NCBI GenBank assembly: GCA_023301015.1
Contig: JALZVI010000243.1
Location: 1 to 10,975 of the forward strand
Length of the DNA: 10,975 bases
Source of the DNA: Rickettsiales bacterium
GTDB lineage: Bacteria; Pseudomonadota; Alphaproteobacteria; Rickettsiales; 21-14-0-20-44-7
Direction of reading: 5' to 3'
In this document: piece after piece, positions 1-7,193 of the stretch
Layout: every line of letters begins with the position of its first letter
How positions within the stretch are numbered: the first letter of the stretch is position 1
The notes under the pieces: model-generated
Told to the model about the DNA's origin: nothing
What the model saw: only the letters and a program-made list of their open reading frames with translations
The model's database searches: none
Program-made: the position numbers and the translations under genes

Positions 1-2331
1 AAAAATGACCTGAGCAAGCTTGCTGGCCACAAAAAGCAAATTAACTTCGCGGCTAATAGCAAAGCTGCGGCTGGATATATTGAGAAGCTGTTGGCGAACC
101 AAGATATGGCGCCGAAAAACATCGATTCATTCAAGAAATTGCAGAATGTTTCACGTGAAACAATTGCAATTTTACCCCTAGAATTGGAGCAGGGGTTTGA
201 GACGAAGGGCCAGTTATTCATCTCCGAGCAAGATATTTTTGGTGACAGATTCTCCCGCAACATCCGCAAGAAGAAGCGCTCAGAAAACTTCATGGCTGAG
301 GCGGAAAGCTTTGAAGTGGGCGAGTTGATTGTTCATGAAGACCACGGCATCGGGAAGTTTGCAGGGCTCGAGATTTTGGAAGTTGATGGCATCCGCCACG
401 AAGTTGTGCGCTTGCTATATGACGGCGATGACCGCCTGTTCGTGCCAGTTGAGAATATTGACCTAATCACGCGTTTTGGCGCGGACGATGGTGCAACAAG
501 GCTCGACAAGCTGGGCGGCACAAACTGGCAAGAGCGCAAGGCACGCCTGAAAAAGCGCATCAAAATAGCGGCTGACGGTTTGCTGAAGATCGCGGCTGAA
601 CGGAAATATAAGCAAGCGCCAGTGATTAATATTGAGAATACGGAATATGAAGATTTCTGCGCCAAATTTCCGTTTACTGAAACTGAAGACCAGCAGGCAG
701 CGATTGATGATGTTATAGACGATTTGGCAAAAACCACGCCGATGGATAGGCTAGTTTGTGGCGATGTTGGCTTTGGCAAAACGGAAGTTGCCTTGCGCGC
801 GGCGTTCGTGGCTGCCAGCAATAATCATCAAGTTGCACTAATTTGCCCAACCACCCTCCTCGCGCGCCAGCATTTTGCGGGTTTTGAGAAGCGGATGAAG
901 GCGCATGGAATTGAAGTTCGTCAAATCTCACGGATGGTTACTGCCGCTGAAATTCGCAAAACCAAGGCTGCGCTGAAGGCTGGGACGGTTGATATTGTTG
1001 TCGGCACGCACGCGCTGTTTTCTGACGATATTGAATATAAGCGCCTAGGGCTGCTGATTATTGATGAGGAGCAGCGTTTTGGCGTTGGGCAGAAGGAAAA
1101 AATTAAGAAGATGAAGTCTAACGTCCATGTTCTCACCCTCTCCGCCACGCCAATTCCGCGCAGTTTGCAGCTGGCAATTTCGGGCATCCACGAGCTTTCT
1201 ATCATCGCCACCCCGCCCGTTGACCGCCTTGCCGTGCGCACTTTTGTCTCCAATTATGACGAGCTGCAAATTAAGGAAGCTATTTCACGTGAGCGTAACC
1301 GTGGTGGCCAAACTTTCTACGTCGCCCCGCGCCTTGAGCAGCTTGAGGAAATATATTCCCGCCTGCGCAAGCTAGTGCCAGAGGCGACAATTGCGCAAGC
1401 GCACGGGCAGATGAAGCCGGCTGAGCTGGATGAGGTGATGAACCAGTTTTACGACGGCAAGTTCGACATTTTGCTGTCCACCACCATCGTTGAAAGCGGG
1501 CTGGATGTTCCGAGCGCGAACACGATGATTATCCATCGCGCTGACATGTTCGGCCTTGCGCAGCTCTATCAACTGCGCGGCAGAGTAGGGCGCTCAAAGC
1601 AGCGGGGCTATGCATATTTAACGCTGCCAAAGCGCGGGACGTTGAGCAAAAATGCGTATAAGCGCCTTGAGGTGATGCAGGGGCTGGATAATCTGGGCGC
1701 TGGCTTCTCAATCGCCTCGCATGATATGGACATTCGCGGGTTCGGGAATTTGCTGGGCGAGGCGCAGAGCGGGCAGGTGAAGGAAGTTGGGATCGAGCTT
1801 TATCAAAAGATGCTACGTGAAACAATTTTGCGCCTGCGCAGTCAAGAAGATGCGGATGTTGCGATCCAAGAAGAGCATAAATTTGTGCCCAACATCAATT
1901 TGGGCATCAGCGTACTGATCCCTGATTATTATGTCGAAGATCTGGATTTGCGCATGGGGCTATATAAACGTGCGGCGAGTTTGCGTGATGAGCAGGAGAT
2001 TGAGGCGTTTGAATTTGAGCTGGCGAACCGTTTTGGCAGCATTCCGCGCGAAGTTTTGTCGCTGCTGGAGACGATGAAGCTGAAGATCTTGTGTTTGCAG
2101 CTAGGAATCTCAAAAATTGATGTTGGCACAAAGGCGATGGTTTTGCAGTTTATTGAGCAGCCGAAAATCTCTCCCGAGGCGATTATAAGCTTTGTGCAGG
2201 CCAATGCAGACCGCGTGAAAATGAAGCCGCCTAGCAAGCTGCTTTTTGCGATTGATGCCGATGCGACAAATGAATTGTTGATTTTTTCACTCGAACAGGA
2301 TTTAAAGATACTGCAGGGAAACAAGGAGTAG
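1..2331 (+). CDS. mfd: Transcription-repair coupling factor Mfd, 5' end outside window
   Basis: Mfd is an ATP-driven DNA translocase that removes RNA polymerase stalled at lesions and recruits UvrA. The frame is open from base 1 with no stop, so the gene enters from the left. A TTG at 91 is not the start, because the upstream codons continue the protein. The visible 776 residues are the C-terminal two thirds of a protein usually about 1,150 long. In fragment numbering, the CarD-like RNA polymerase-interacting domain starts near residue 106 ([15 protein letters not shown]). Walker A GDVGFGKT is at 254-261, the DEEQ box at 355-358, the [11 protein letters not shown] and TPPVDR motifs follow, and motif [11 protein letters not shown] is at 524-532. 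The C-terminal TRCF domain begins near [13 protein letters not shown]. The N-terminal UvrB-like region is outside. A perfect parS palindrome lies in the linker before the CarD-like domain, where it encodes VSRET. The stop is two bases before dcd. Confidence 0.97.
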   Translation, partial: KNDLSKLAGHKKQINFAANSKAAAGYIEKLLANQDMAPKNIDSFKKLQNVSRETIAILPLELEQGFETKGQLFISEQDIFGDRFSRNIRKKKRSENFMAEAESFEVGELIVHEDHGIGKFAGLEILEVDGIRHEVVRLLYDGDDRLFVPVENIDLITRFGADDGATRLDKLGGTNWQERKARLKKRIKIAADGLLKIAAERKYKQAPVINIENTEYEDFCAKFPFTETEDQQAAIDDVIDDLAKTTPMDRLVCGDVGFGKTEVALRAAFVAASNNHQVALICPTTLLARQHFAGFEKRMKAHGIEVRQISRMVTAAEIRKTKAALKAGTVDIVVGTHALFSDDIEYKRLGLLIIDEEQRFGVGQKEKIKKMKSNVHVLTLSATPIPRSLQLAISGIHELSIIATPPVDRLAVRTFVSNYDELQIKEAISRERNRGGQTFYVAPRLEQLEEIYSRLRKLVPEATIAQAHGQMKPAELDEVMNQFYDGKFDILLSTTIVESGLDVPSANTMIIHRADMFGLAQLYQLRGRVGRSKQRGYAYLTLPKRGTLSKNAYKRLEVMQGLDNLGAGFSIASHDMDIRGFGNLLGEAQSGQVKEVGIELYQKMLRETILRLRSQEDADVAIQEEHKFVPNINLGISVLIPDYYVEDLDLRMGLYKRAASLRDEQEIEAFEFELANRFGSIPREVLSLLETMKLKILCLQLGISKIDVGTKAMVLQFIEQPKISPEAIISFVQANADRVKMKPPSKLLFAIDADATNELLIFSLEQDLKILQGNKE
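147..162. other. parS: parS site 1 (ParB-binding centromere palindrome) inside mfd
   Basis: The 16 bases TGTTTCACGTGAAACA match the widely conserved chromosomal parS consensus bound by ParB, with no mismatch. The site lies inside mfd and is read GTT TCA CGT GAA ACA, giving VSRET in the segment just before the CarD-like domain. ParB loaded here would spread and take part in chromosome segregation with ParA and SMC; that role is inferred from the site alone, because parA and parB are not in the window. Confidence 0.9.
1281..1296. other. Degenerate parS-like half site in mfd
   Basis: The bases TATTTCACGTGAGCGT match the parS consensus at 11 of 16 positions, including an intact core TTTCACGTGA, while the right arm has diverged. 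It is again read in the VSRET-type frame (ISRER). The Mfd family tends to have a similar ILRE-type sequence here, so protein constraint could explain part of the match. Weak or no ParB binding is expected. Confidence 0.3.
1809..1824. other. Degenerate parS-like half site in mfd
   Basis: The right ten bases, ACGTGAAACA, are identical to parS while the left arm is lost, giving 11 of 16 matches overall. It encodes LRETI in the TRCF part of Mfd, the same frame as the perfect sites. It may be a decayed or nascent parS, or chance. Confidence 0.25.
2323..2328 (+). promoter_or_regulatory. Shine-Dalgarno for dcd
   Basis: AAGGAG lies five bases before the dcd ATG and immediately before the mfd stop codon TAG. 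It fixes the dcd start and suggests translational coupling between the two genes. Confidence 0.75.
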
Positions 2332-2333
2332 CT

Positions 2334-2900
2334 ATGAGTGTAATGCCAGATGTATGGATTCGGGAACAGGCGCAGAAAAATGCGATGATTGAACCGTTTG
2401 AGGAGAAATTGAGCAAGGAAGGCCTAATTTCATACGGCCTGTCATCCTATGGCTATGACGCGCGCGTTGCACCAGAATTTAAGATTTTTACGAATGTTGA
2501 TTCTGTTACCGTTGACCCGAAGAATTTTAACGAAGATGGCTTTGTGGATCGCAACACAGACGTGTGCATTATTCCGCCAAATAGCTTTGTACTGGCAAGA
2601 ACTGTGGAATATTTCAAAATCCCACGCGACACGCTTGTAATATGCCTCGGAAAATCTACATACGCACGCTGTGGTATCATTGTAAACGTTACTCCGCTTG
2701 AGCCTGAGTGGGAAGGGCATGTGACTTTGGAGTTCTCAAACACCACGCCATTGCCCGCAAAGATCTATGCAAATGAGGGGGCTTGCCAGTTTATTTTCCT
2801 GAAATCGGACATAGAATGCGAGACTTCTTACGCCGACAGAGCAGGTAAATATATGGGGCAGCAAGGCGTTACATTACCGAAAATCTTGGGTAAGAAATAG
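2334..2900 (+). CDS. dcd: dCTP deaminase
   Basis: Dcd deaminates dCTP to dUTP in the cytoplasm, feeding dUTPase and thymidylate synthesis. The 188-residue length fits the usual monofunctional enzyme. Family motifs are clear: [13 protein letters not shown] at 32-44, GKSTYARCG at 106-114 with the substrate-binding Ser and Arg, [14 protein letters not shown] at 123-136 with the expected catalytic Glu133, and the C-terminal [13 protein letters not shown] that closes over the nucleotide in this family. The start ATG is preceded by a strong AAGGAG. The gene follows mfd after two bases and is probably cotranscribed with it. It converges with argD, and the gap between the two stops is occupied entirely by a palindromic repeat. 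The sequence strongly resembles alphaproteobacterial Dcd. Confidence 0.97.
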   Translation: MSVMPDVWIREQAQKNAMIEPFEEKLSKEGLISYGLSSYGYDARVAPEFKIFTNVDSVTVDPKNFNEDGFVDRNTDVCIIPPNSFVLARTVEYFKIPRDTLVICLGKSTYARCGIIVNVTPLEPEWEGHVTLEFSNTTPLPAKIYANEGACQFIFLKSDIECETSYADRAGKYMGQQGVTLPKILGKK

Positions 2901-2955
2901 CAGCCTTGAGCTAAGTTTCAGTCTGCCAGCGCCTTGGCGCGCAGCGGGGCAGCAA
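2901..2955. repeat. GC-rich palindromic intergenic repeat, copy 1
   Basis: This 55-base element fills the gap between the converging stops of dcd and argD. It contains CAGCCTTGAGC and, a few bases later, TTCAGTCTG, which pair imperfectly. Next comes the perfect hairpin GCGCC-TT-GGCGC, then CAGCGGGG and an AT-rich end running into the argD stop. A related copy lies at 9603-9658 in the same orientation, directly after gyrB. It could act as a two-way transcription terminator, although no long T tract follows, or be a dispersed REP-like palindrome. Confidence 0.7.
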
Positions 2956-4128
2956 TTAAATATTTGAGAAAGTTTTGCGGATAATCGCCATTGCTTCGTC
3001 AACATGGGCGCGGGTGATGATTAGCGGTGGAAGGAAGCGAACCACATTCTGGCCAGCTGCATTCACTACAAGCATATTGTCACGCAGTTTCAGAATCAGG
3101 TCGATATTCACTAGATTGTCTTGCACCTTCAGGCCGCGCATTAGGCCATAGCCACGCACTTCTTCAACGATCTCTGGAAATTCGTCGCAAATCTTTTGCA
3201 ATTCATCGCCCATATATACACCCATTTCCTGCACAGATTCCAAGAACCCATCTTCAAGCGCCAAGTCTAGCACTGCGTTACCCACTGCCATTGCTAGTGG
3301 GTTCCCGCCAAATGTCGTTCCGTGTGATCCAGCCTTCAAAGTGGCTGCAACAGGTTCTTTCATTAAGCATGCACCCAGAGGGAAGCCGCCGCCAATGCCT
3401 TTGGCGATGCTCATTACATCTGGTTCAATTCCGCAATGCTCATGCGCAAACAACTTGCCGCTGCGCCCTACTCCGCATTGAATTTCGTCAACGAAAAGCA
3501 GCAAATCATTCTCGTCGCAAATATCACGCAAAGCGCTGAGGAAGCCTTTTGGCAATGGCATAATTCCGCCCTCACCCTGAATTGGCTCAACCAAGATTCC
3601 GGCTGTTTCTTTTGTCACCGCGGCTTTAACTGCGTCTAAATCAATCGCTACCTTGTCAAAACCTGGCAAGCGCGGCTCAAAGCCTTCAAGCACTTTGTCT
3701 GAACCAGTAGCTGCAATTGCCCCAGTTGTGCGACCATGAAATGCGCCGTCAAAGGTGATGATACGGTTTTTATGCGCTTTTCCATTCTCATAGAAATATT
3801 TGCGAATTGCCTTAATCCCACATTCAACCGCTTCTGCGCCCGAGTTGCAGAAAAACACTGAGTCTGCAAATGTGTGCTCAGCAAGTCTGTGTGATAGGCG
3901 GGTTAGCTCATCAATTGAGAACGCGTTTGAAACATGCCAAAGTTTGTCGGCCTGATCTTTCAATGCTTTCACCAGATAAGGGTGCGAGTGGCCAAAGGCG
4001 TTCACTGCAATTCCTGAGAGGAAATCGAGATATTTATCGCCGTCTTTTGTGTATAAATAAACCCCCTCACCGCGGTCGAATGAGATTGGTGAGCGATTAT
4101 AGACGGGCATTACTGGAGAAATTGTCAT
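2956..4128 (-). CDS. argD: Acetylornithine aminotransferase (class III, PLP-dependent)
   Basis: ArgD converts N-acetylglutamate semialdehyde to N-acetylornithine in arginine synthesis, and in many bacteria also serves the succinyl-diaminopimelate step of lysine synthesis. I choose the ATG at 4126-4128 (390 residues, MTISPVMPVYNR), because relatives begin this way and an AAGG lies seven bases upstream. A longer frame to 4179 would add 17 atypical residues from AT-rich promoter-like DNA. In 390-residue numbering: the PLP phosphate-binding NSGAEAVE at 95-102, FHGRT near 131-135, DEIQCGVGRSG from 214, the Schiff-base lysine 243 in SIAKGIGGGFPLGA, and GTTFGGNPLA at 270-279. No argF follows. The stop runs straight into the palindromic repeat. 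Other class III aminotransferases are possible but fit less well. Confidence 0.93.
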   Translation of the reverse strand: MTISPVMPVYNRSPISFDRGEGVYLYTKDGDKYLDFLSGIAVNAFGHSHPYLVKALKDQADKLWHVSNAFSIDELTRLSHRLAEHTFADSVFFCNSGAEAVECGIKAIRKYFYENGKAHKNRIITFDGAFHGRTTGAIAATGSDKVLEGFEPRLPGFDKVAIDLDAVKAAVTKETAGILVEPIQGEGGIMPLPKGFLSALRDICDENDLLLFVDEIQCGVGRSGKLFAHEHCGIEPDVMSIAKGIGGGFPLGACLMKEPVAATLKAGSHGTTFGGNPLAMAVGNAVLDLALEDGFLESVQEMGVYMGDELQKICDEFPEIVEEVRGYGLMRGLKVQDNLVNIDLILKLRDNMLVVNAAGQNVVRFLPPLIITRAHVDEAMAIIRKTFSNI

Positions 4129-4155
4129 TGAAAACCTTATAATTTGTAGATTATT

Positions 4156-4183
4156 AATATATAACTTTGGCCTAGCCAATCAA
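4156..4183 (-). promoter_or_regulatory. Candidate sigma70-type promoter for argD
   Basis: On the minus strand TTGATT (4178-4183) is followed after 16 bases by TATATT (4156-4161). These match the -35 and -10 consensus at 4/6 and 5/6. Transcription would start near 4149, leaving a leader of about 20 bases before the ATG at 4128 with its AAGG. This is a prediction from sequence only. Confidence 0.45.
4167..4179. promoter_or_regulatory. Small dyad in the divergent promoter region, possible operator
   Basis: TTGGC-CTA-GCCAA is a perfect inverted repeat with five-base arms and a three-base spacer. It lies inside the predicted argD promoter, between and touching its -35 and -10 hexamers, and just upstream of the AT-rich -10-like region of the PPSR gene. 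The position suits a repressor site. A dyad this short could also arise by chance. Confidence 0.3.
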
Positions 4184-4192
4184 TAGCATATA

Positions 4193-4198
4193 TATAAT
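4193..4198 (+). promoter_or_regulatory. Candidate -10 box for the PPSR-aroE-coaE-dnaQ operon
   Basis: A perfect TATAAT sits 32 bases before the PPSR start codon in AT-rich DNA. The only -35-like sequence, TTGGCC at 4167-4172, is 20 bases upstream and a poor match, so the promoter is tentative and might need an activator. Confidence 0.35.
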
Positions 4199-4230
4199 AA
4201 TATAAGATAACGGCAAAAGTTTAAGAGATT

Positions 4231-5067
4231 ATGAAAGAATTCCACTTACATTTAGTTTCAGATTCCACTGGCGAGACGGTTTCGAGCGTTGCGAGAGCGG
4301 CATGTGCGCAGTTTGACGAGGCGGAAGCGGTTGAGCATGTGTGGTCGATGATTCGCACAAAGTCCCAAATTGAGAAGGTTTGTGACAAAATTGAAGAAAA
4401 CCCAGGCATAGTTTTCTTCACAATTGCCAACGATATTATGGCCGAGATTCTGCGTGAGAAATGCGGCGAGCTTGGCATTCCCGTTGTTCCCGTAATCAAC
4501 CGTGCTTTGCGTGAGATGTCATATTTCCTAGGCATGCAGCCAACCCATAAGCAGGGCGGGCAATATGAGATGGATGAGGATTATTTCGAGCGCGTGGAGA
4601 CTATCAATTACGCTCTCTCGCATGATGATGGGCAGGCGACGTGGGAGCTGGAAGAGGCGGACATTGTGATTGTCGGCGTTTCACGCACATCAAAATCGCC
4701 GACGACAATGTATTTGGCATATAGGGGCTATAAGGCTGCGAACGTGCCTTACGTTCCGGGTTGCGAGCTCCCAGGGGACTTACATAATCTGAAGAAGCCG
4801 TTCGTGGTTGCGCTGACTATCGGTGCCGACAGGCTTACCCAAATTCGTAAAAGTCGCATTGCTTCGCTTGATGACAAGCAGGATGGCGAATATACGGATA
4901 TTGAGAGCATAATGGGCGAAATTGCGGAGGCTAAGAAATACTTCCTAAAGAATAAATGGCCGATTATCGATGTTACGCGCAAATCTGTTGAGGAAACTGC
5001 GGCGATAATCATTCAGAAATATAGCGAAAAAAGGAGCGTGCAGAGAAATGAGCAGTTTGAGAGTTAA
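4231..5067 (+). CDS. PPSR family kinase/pyrophosphorylase regulating PEP synthase or pyruvate phosphate dikinase
   Basis: Members of this family (formerly DUF299) switch PEP synthase or pyruvate phosphate dikinase off and on. They do so by ADP-dependent phosphorylation of a threonine and phosphate-dependent dephosphorylation. The 278-residue length is typical. HLHLVSDSTGET at 5-16 is the family N-terminus. GVSRTSKSP at 149-157 is the P-loop-like nucleotide site. WPIIDVTRKSVEETAA at 243-258 is the conserved C-terminal motif. The start has only a weak AAGAG upstream. It is the first gene of the cluster and its end overlaps aroE by 20 bases. In Caulobacter and Rickettsia the homologous gene borders the replication origin. 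The target enzyme is not in the window, so I cannot say which dikinase it controls. Confidence 0.9.
   Translation: MKEFHLHLVSDSTGETVSSVARAACAQFDEAEAVEHVWSMIRTKSQIEKVCDKIEENPGIVFFTIANDIMAEILREKCGELGIPVVPVINRALREMSYFLGMQPTHKQGGQYEMDEDYFERVETINYALSHDDGQATWELEEADIVIVGVSRTSKSPTTMYLAYRGYKAANVPYVPGCELPGDLHNLKKPFVVALTIGADRLTQIRKSRIASLDDKQDGEYTDIESIMGEIAEAKKYFLKNKWPIIDVTRKSVEETAAIIIQKYSEKRSVQRNEQFES
5031..5036 (+). promoter_or_regulatory. Shine-Dalgarno for aroE inside the PPSR gene
   Basis: AAGGAG lies 11 bases before the aroE ATG at 5048, longer spacing than for the other genes here. No alternative in-frame start lies closer, so 5048 remains the best start. Confidence 0.5.
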
Positions 5068-5923
5068 GAGCAGGGCTTTGAGAAAGGCATTTATCCTCGG
5101 TGACCCGATTGAGCATTCGCTTTCGCCCGATATCCATGGCTATTGGCTGCGAGAGCACGGGATTGATGGCAGCTATGAGGCGTTCAACGTTCCTCCTGCT
5201 TATTTGGCGAAGACTTTGCGGAAATTAGCGGCGGAGGGATATGTGGGTGGCAACATCACAATTCCGCACAAGGAAAAGGCGCTGATGCTTTGTGATGAAC
5301 TTTCTGACGCTGCGCGCGAAATTGGTGCGGTGAATACGATTATATTCAAAGATGGCAAGGTTTTCGGCGATAATACAGATGCTTATGGCTTTATGGAGAA
5401 CATTGTTTCACGTGAAACATTTGCATTTGAAGGCAAAAAAGCGCTGGTTCTAGGGGCGGGTGGAGCAAGCAGGGCTGTGGTTTATGCGTTGCAAAAGGCG
5501 GGCAGTGAAGTGCTGATTGCAAACAGAACGGCTGAGCGGGCTGAGAAATTGGCGGAGAACTTTGGCTGTGGCGTTTTGGATTGGGGCAAGCTGAGCGAGT
5601 TGAATGACATCGATTTTCTGGTTAACACCACGTCTTTGGGTATGGAAGGGCAGGACGCGCTGTCGATTGACTTAACCGCGCTGCCGAGCAGTGCATTGGT
5701 GACTGACATTGTTTATAACCCGCTAGAAACTGAGCTTCTGAAGCAGGCGAATGAGCGTGATCTGAAGGCGGTTGACGGGTTGGGTATGCTTTTGCATCAG
5801 GCTGTTCCAGGTTTTGAAAAATGGTTTGGCGCACGCCCCGAAGTGACGCCAGATTTGCGCGATTCCGTGCTGAAGGCGCTGAAAGCGAGAGAGGAAAAAT
5901 GGGTTCTGAAAGAGGGCGTATAG
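5048..5923 (+). CDS. aroE: Shikimate dehydrogenase (NADP+)
   Basis: AroE reduces 3-dehydroshikimate to shikimate with NADPH in the chorismate pathway. The 291 residues include a short N-terminal extension. Shikimate-binding SLSPDIH is at 24-30, the catalytic Lys75 is in NITIPHKEKA, and Asp111 in GDNTDAYG completes the catalytic pair. The NADP-binding glycine loop GAGGASR is at 136-142 and ANRT at 158-161 follows. DGLGMLLHQAVPGFEKWFG at 243-261 is the conserved C-terminal segment. The gene overlaps PPSR by 20 bases and coaE by 25, so it is probably translationally coupled to both. A perfect parS palindrome encodes VSRET at 120-124, in the linker between the substrate and NADP domains where the family tolerates variation. 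The maf gene found between PPSR and aroE in Caulobacter and Agrobacterium is absent. Confidence 0.96.
   Translation: MSSLRVKSRALRKAFILGDPIEHSLSPDIHGYWLREHGIDGSYEAFNVPPAYLAKTLRKLAAEGYVGGNITIPHKEKALMLCDELSDAAREIGAVNTIIFKDGKVFGDNTDAYGFMENIVSRETFAFEGKKALVLGAGGASRAVVYALQKAGSEVLIANRTAERAEKLAENFGCGVLDWGKLSELNDIDFLVNTTSLGMEGQDALSIDLTALPSSALVTDIVYNPLETELLKQANERDLKAVDGLGMLLHQAVPGFEKWFGARPEVTPDLRDSVLKALKAREEKWVLKEGV
5404..5419. other. parS: parS site 2 inside aroE
   Basis: A perfect 16-base TGTTTCACGTGAAACA, read in frame as VSRET at AroE residues 120-124. It lies 5,257 bases from site 1. It falls between the two AroE domains, away from the catalytic and NADP motifs. Confidence 0.9.
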
Positions 5924-6489
5924 TTGGGCTAACTGGCTCAATCGCTAGCGGAAAATCTTATATATTGCAGCTCTTTGCTGAGCAGGGACTTCCAACGCAA
6001 AGCTCTGATGCTGTTGCGCATGAGCTGCTTGATGGCGAGGCGTCTGACGAAGTGGCTGCGGAGTTTCCTGACGCTGTTGAGAATGGTAAGATAAATCGCC
6101 AGAAGCTAGGCGCGGAAGTTTTTGCAGATGGCTTGAGAAAGAAGGCGCTTGAGGCAATAATCCACCCGTTAGTGCGAGCGCGGAATATTGAATTTGCTGA
6201 GAATGCTGGTGCTGATTTTGTGGTTATCGAGATTCCGCTTTTATATGAATCAGGCGCGGAAGAGTATTGTGACTTTGTGATTGCGATAAATGTTTCACGT
6301 GAAACAATTGAAAAAAGAGCCCTTTCTCGGAAGGGGATGACGCCTGAGAAGCTGGCGCAAATTTTGGCGACGCAAATACCAACGCAAGAAAAGCTAGAGC
6401 TTGCGGAGTTTGTAATTGATAATGACCACGGGGATGATACAGTAGGGCAGGTTAGAGAAATTATTGCGCGGATAGGTAAAAAATTATGA
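5899..6489 (+). CDS. coaE: Dephospho-CoA kinase
   Basis: CoaE phosphorylates the 3'-hydroxyl of dephospho-CoA, the last step of coenzyme A synthesis. I choose the ATG at 5899 (196 residues, MGSERGRIVGLTGSIASGKS). A GAGG lies four bases upstream and the P-loop then sits at the usual N-terminal place (GSIASGKS, 13-20). The frame is open back to 5821, but those codons translate aroE out of frame. Further family signatures are SSDAVAHELL at 35-44, IHPLVR at 88-93, and the conserved EIPLLYE at 111-117. A parS palindrome encodes VSRET at 132-136. In relatives this place also carries a similar V.....T.E.R sequence, so the insertion would be well tolerated. The gene overlaps aroE by 25 bases and dnaQ by four (ATGA). 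Confidence 0.95.
   Translation: MGSERGRIVGLTGSIASGKSYILQLFAEQGLPTQSSDAVAHELLDGEASDEVAAEFPDAVENGKINRQKLGAEVFADGLRKKALEAIIHPLVRARNIEFAENAGADFVVIEIPLLYESGAEEYCDFVIAINVSRETIEKRALSRKGMTPEKLAQILATQIPTQEKLELAEFVIDNDHGDDTVGQVREIIARIGKKL
6291..6306. other. parS: parS site 3 inside coaE
   Basis: A perfect TGTTTCACGTGAAACA, 887 bases after site 2, read as VSRET in the helix-forming stretch that follows FVIAIN of CoaE. The immediate flanks (AA before, ATTG after) are the same as at site 1, so the identity extends over at least 20 bases. Confidence 0.9.
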
Positions 6490-7178
6490 GAGAGATTTCG
6501 TTAGATACAGAAACAACGGGCCTTAGCGCGAAAAACGGCGATAGGGTGATTGAGATTGGTGCGGTTGAGATGGTCGACAAAATCCGCACGAATAAGCAAT
6601 ATCATGTGTATATCAACCCACAATACCCTGTTGCAGAAGGTGCGTTCAAGGTGCATGGGCTTTCCAACGAGTTTTTGGAAGACAAGCCGCTGTTTGGCGA
6701 TGTGATTGACGGCTTCATAGAGTTTATCGGTGATTCTCCGCTCATCATCCACAATGCGCAGTTTGATATGGGCTTCATAAACCATGAGCTTGGGCTGCTA
6801 AGACGCCCGAGCATTGAATTTGGCCGCGCTGTGGACACACTGCTACTGGCACGCAAGAAATATCCGGGTGCGCAGAATAGTTTGGATGGCTTGTGCAAAC
6901 GTTTTGGCATTGATTTAACCGACAGAACTTTGCATGGCGCGTTGCTGGATGCTGAACTTTTAGCAGATGTTTATGCTGAGCTTATGGGCGTTGGCGCAAA
7001 CCAGCGCAATCTGCTTTTTGCGGCGAACCGTGAGAAGGAAGCTAACATTGATGATATTGTTGAGCTCAAGCCAAAAGATAGCCGCTTTTATGAGCCTCGT
7101 GCATTCCCATCCACGGATGAAGAAAAAGCTGCGCATCGCGAGTTTGTTAAAGGCCTAGGAAGCGAATTTTGGGCTTAG
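6486..7178 (+). CDS. dnaQ: DNA polymerase III epsilon subunit, 3'-5' proofreading exonuclease
   Basis: DnaQ removes misincorporated bases within the replicative polymerase core. The 230 residues carry a full DEDDh exonuclease. Exo I is LDTETTGL with Asp7 and Glu9, Exo II is HNAQFDMGFINHEL with Asp94, and Exo III is HGALLDAELLADVY with His150 and Asp155. The metal-binding residues are all present. The rest, about 174-230, is the part that in this family binds the alpha subunit. The start overlaps the coaE stop in an ATGA, with AGGT eight bases upstream inside coaE. The coaE-dnaQ pair is a standard alphaproteobacterial arrangement. The usual secB is not next; a pseudouridine synthase follows after 15 bases. 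Confidence 0.96.
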   Translation: MREISLDTETTGLSAKNGDRVIEIGAVEMVDKIRTNKQYHVYINPQYPVAEGAFKVHGLSNEFLEDKPLFGDVIDGFIEFIGDSPLIIHNAQFDMGFINHELGLLRRPSIEFGRAVDTLLLARKKYPGAQNSLDGLCKRFGIDLTDRTLHGALLDAELLADVYAELMGVGANQRNLLFAANREKEANIDDIVELKPKDSRFYEPRAFPSTDEEKAAHREFVKGLGSEFWA

Positions 7179-7182
7179 GCTT

Positions 7183-7188
7183 GAGGAG
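7183..7188 (+). promoter_or_regulatory. Shine-Dalgarno for rluC
   Basis: GAGGAG five bases before the ATG at 7194, in the 15-base gap after the dnaQ stop. It is the strongest ribosome site within the long operon and supports independent initiation here. Confidence 0.7.
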
Positions 7189-7193
7189 TTATA

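Noticed and set aside
333..821. Long open frame of 162 codons on the minus strand inside mfd
   Set aside because: It lies wholly inside a well-supported mfd frame, is serine-rich low-information sequence with no recognisable motif, and is a shadow of codon use on the other strand.
2901..2955. Confident rho-independent terminator call for the palindromic repeat
   Set aside because: Hairpins are present, but neither strand has a proper run of T after the stem, so I record it as a repeat with possible terminator function.
3027..3539. Open frame of 170 codons on the plus strand opposite argD
   Set aside because: argD covers it with full aminotransferase motifs; the translation shows no family resemblance.
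4129..4179. Upstream extension of argD by 17 codons
   Set aside because: The added residues (MARPKLYINN and on) are unlike the family, the DNA is promoter-like and AT-rich, and the ATG at 4128 has a ribosome site.
4129..4230. AT-rich gap before the PPSR gene as the replication origin itself
   Set aside because: The position recalls Caulobacter and Rickettsia, but the gap is only 102 bases, hemE is not next door, and I see no DnaA box (TTATCCACA-like) or CtrA-type TTAA-N7-TTAA site.
4677..4692. GTTTCACG in the PPSR gene as another degenerate parS
   Set aside because: Only the left half matches, and it encodes the conserved VSRTSK nucleotide-binding motif, so protein constraint explains it.
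5821..5898. Upstream extension of coaE by 26 codons
   Set aside because: These codons read the end of aroE in another frame and would push the P-loop far from the N-terminus; the ATG at 5899 has GAGG upstream.
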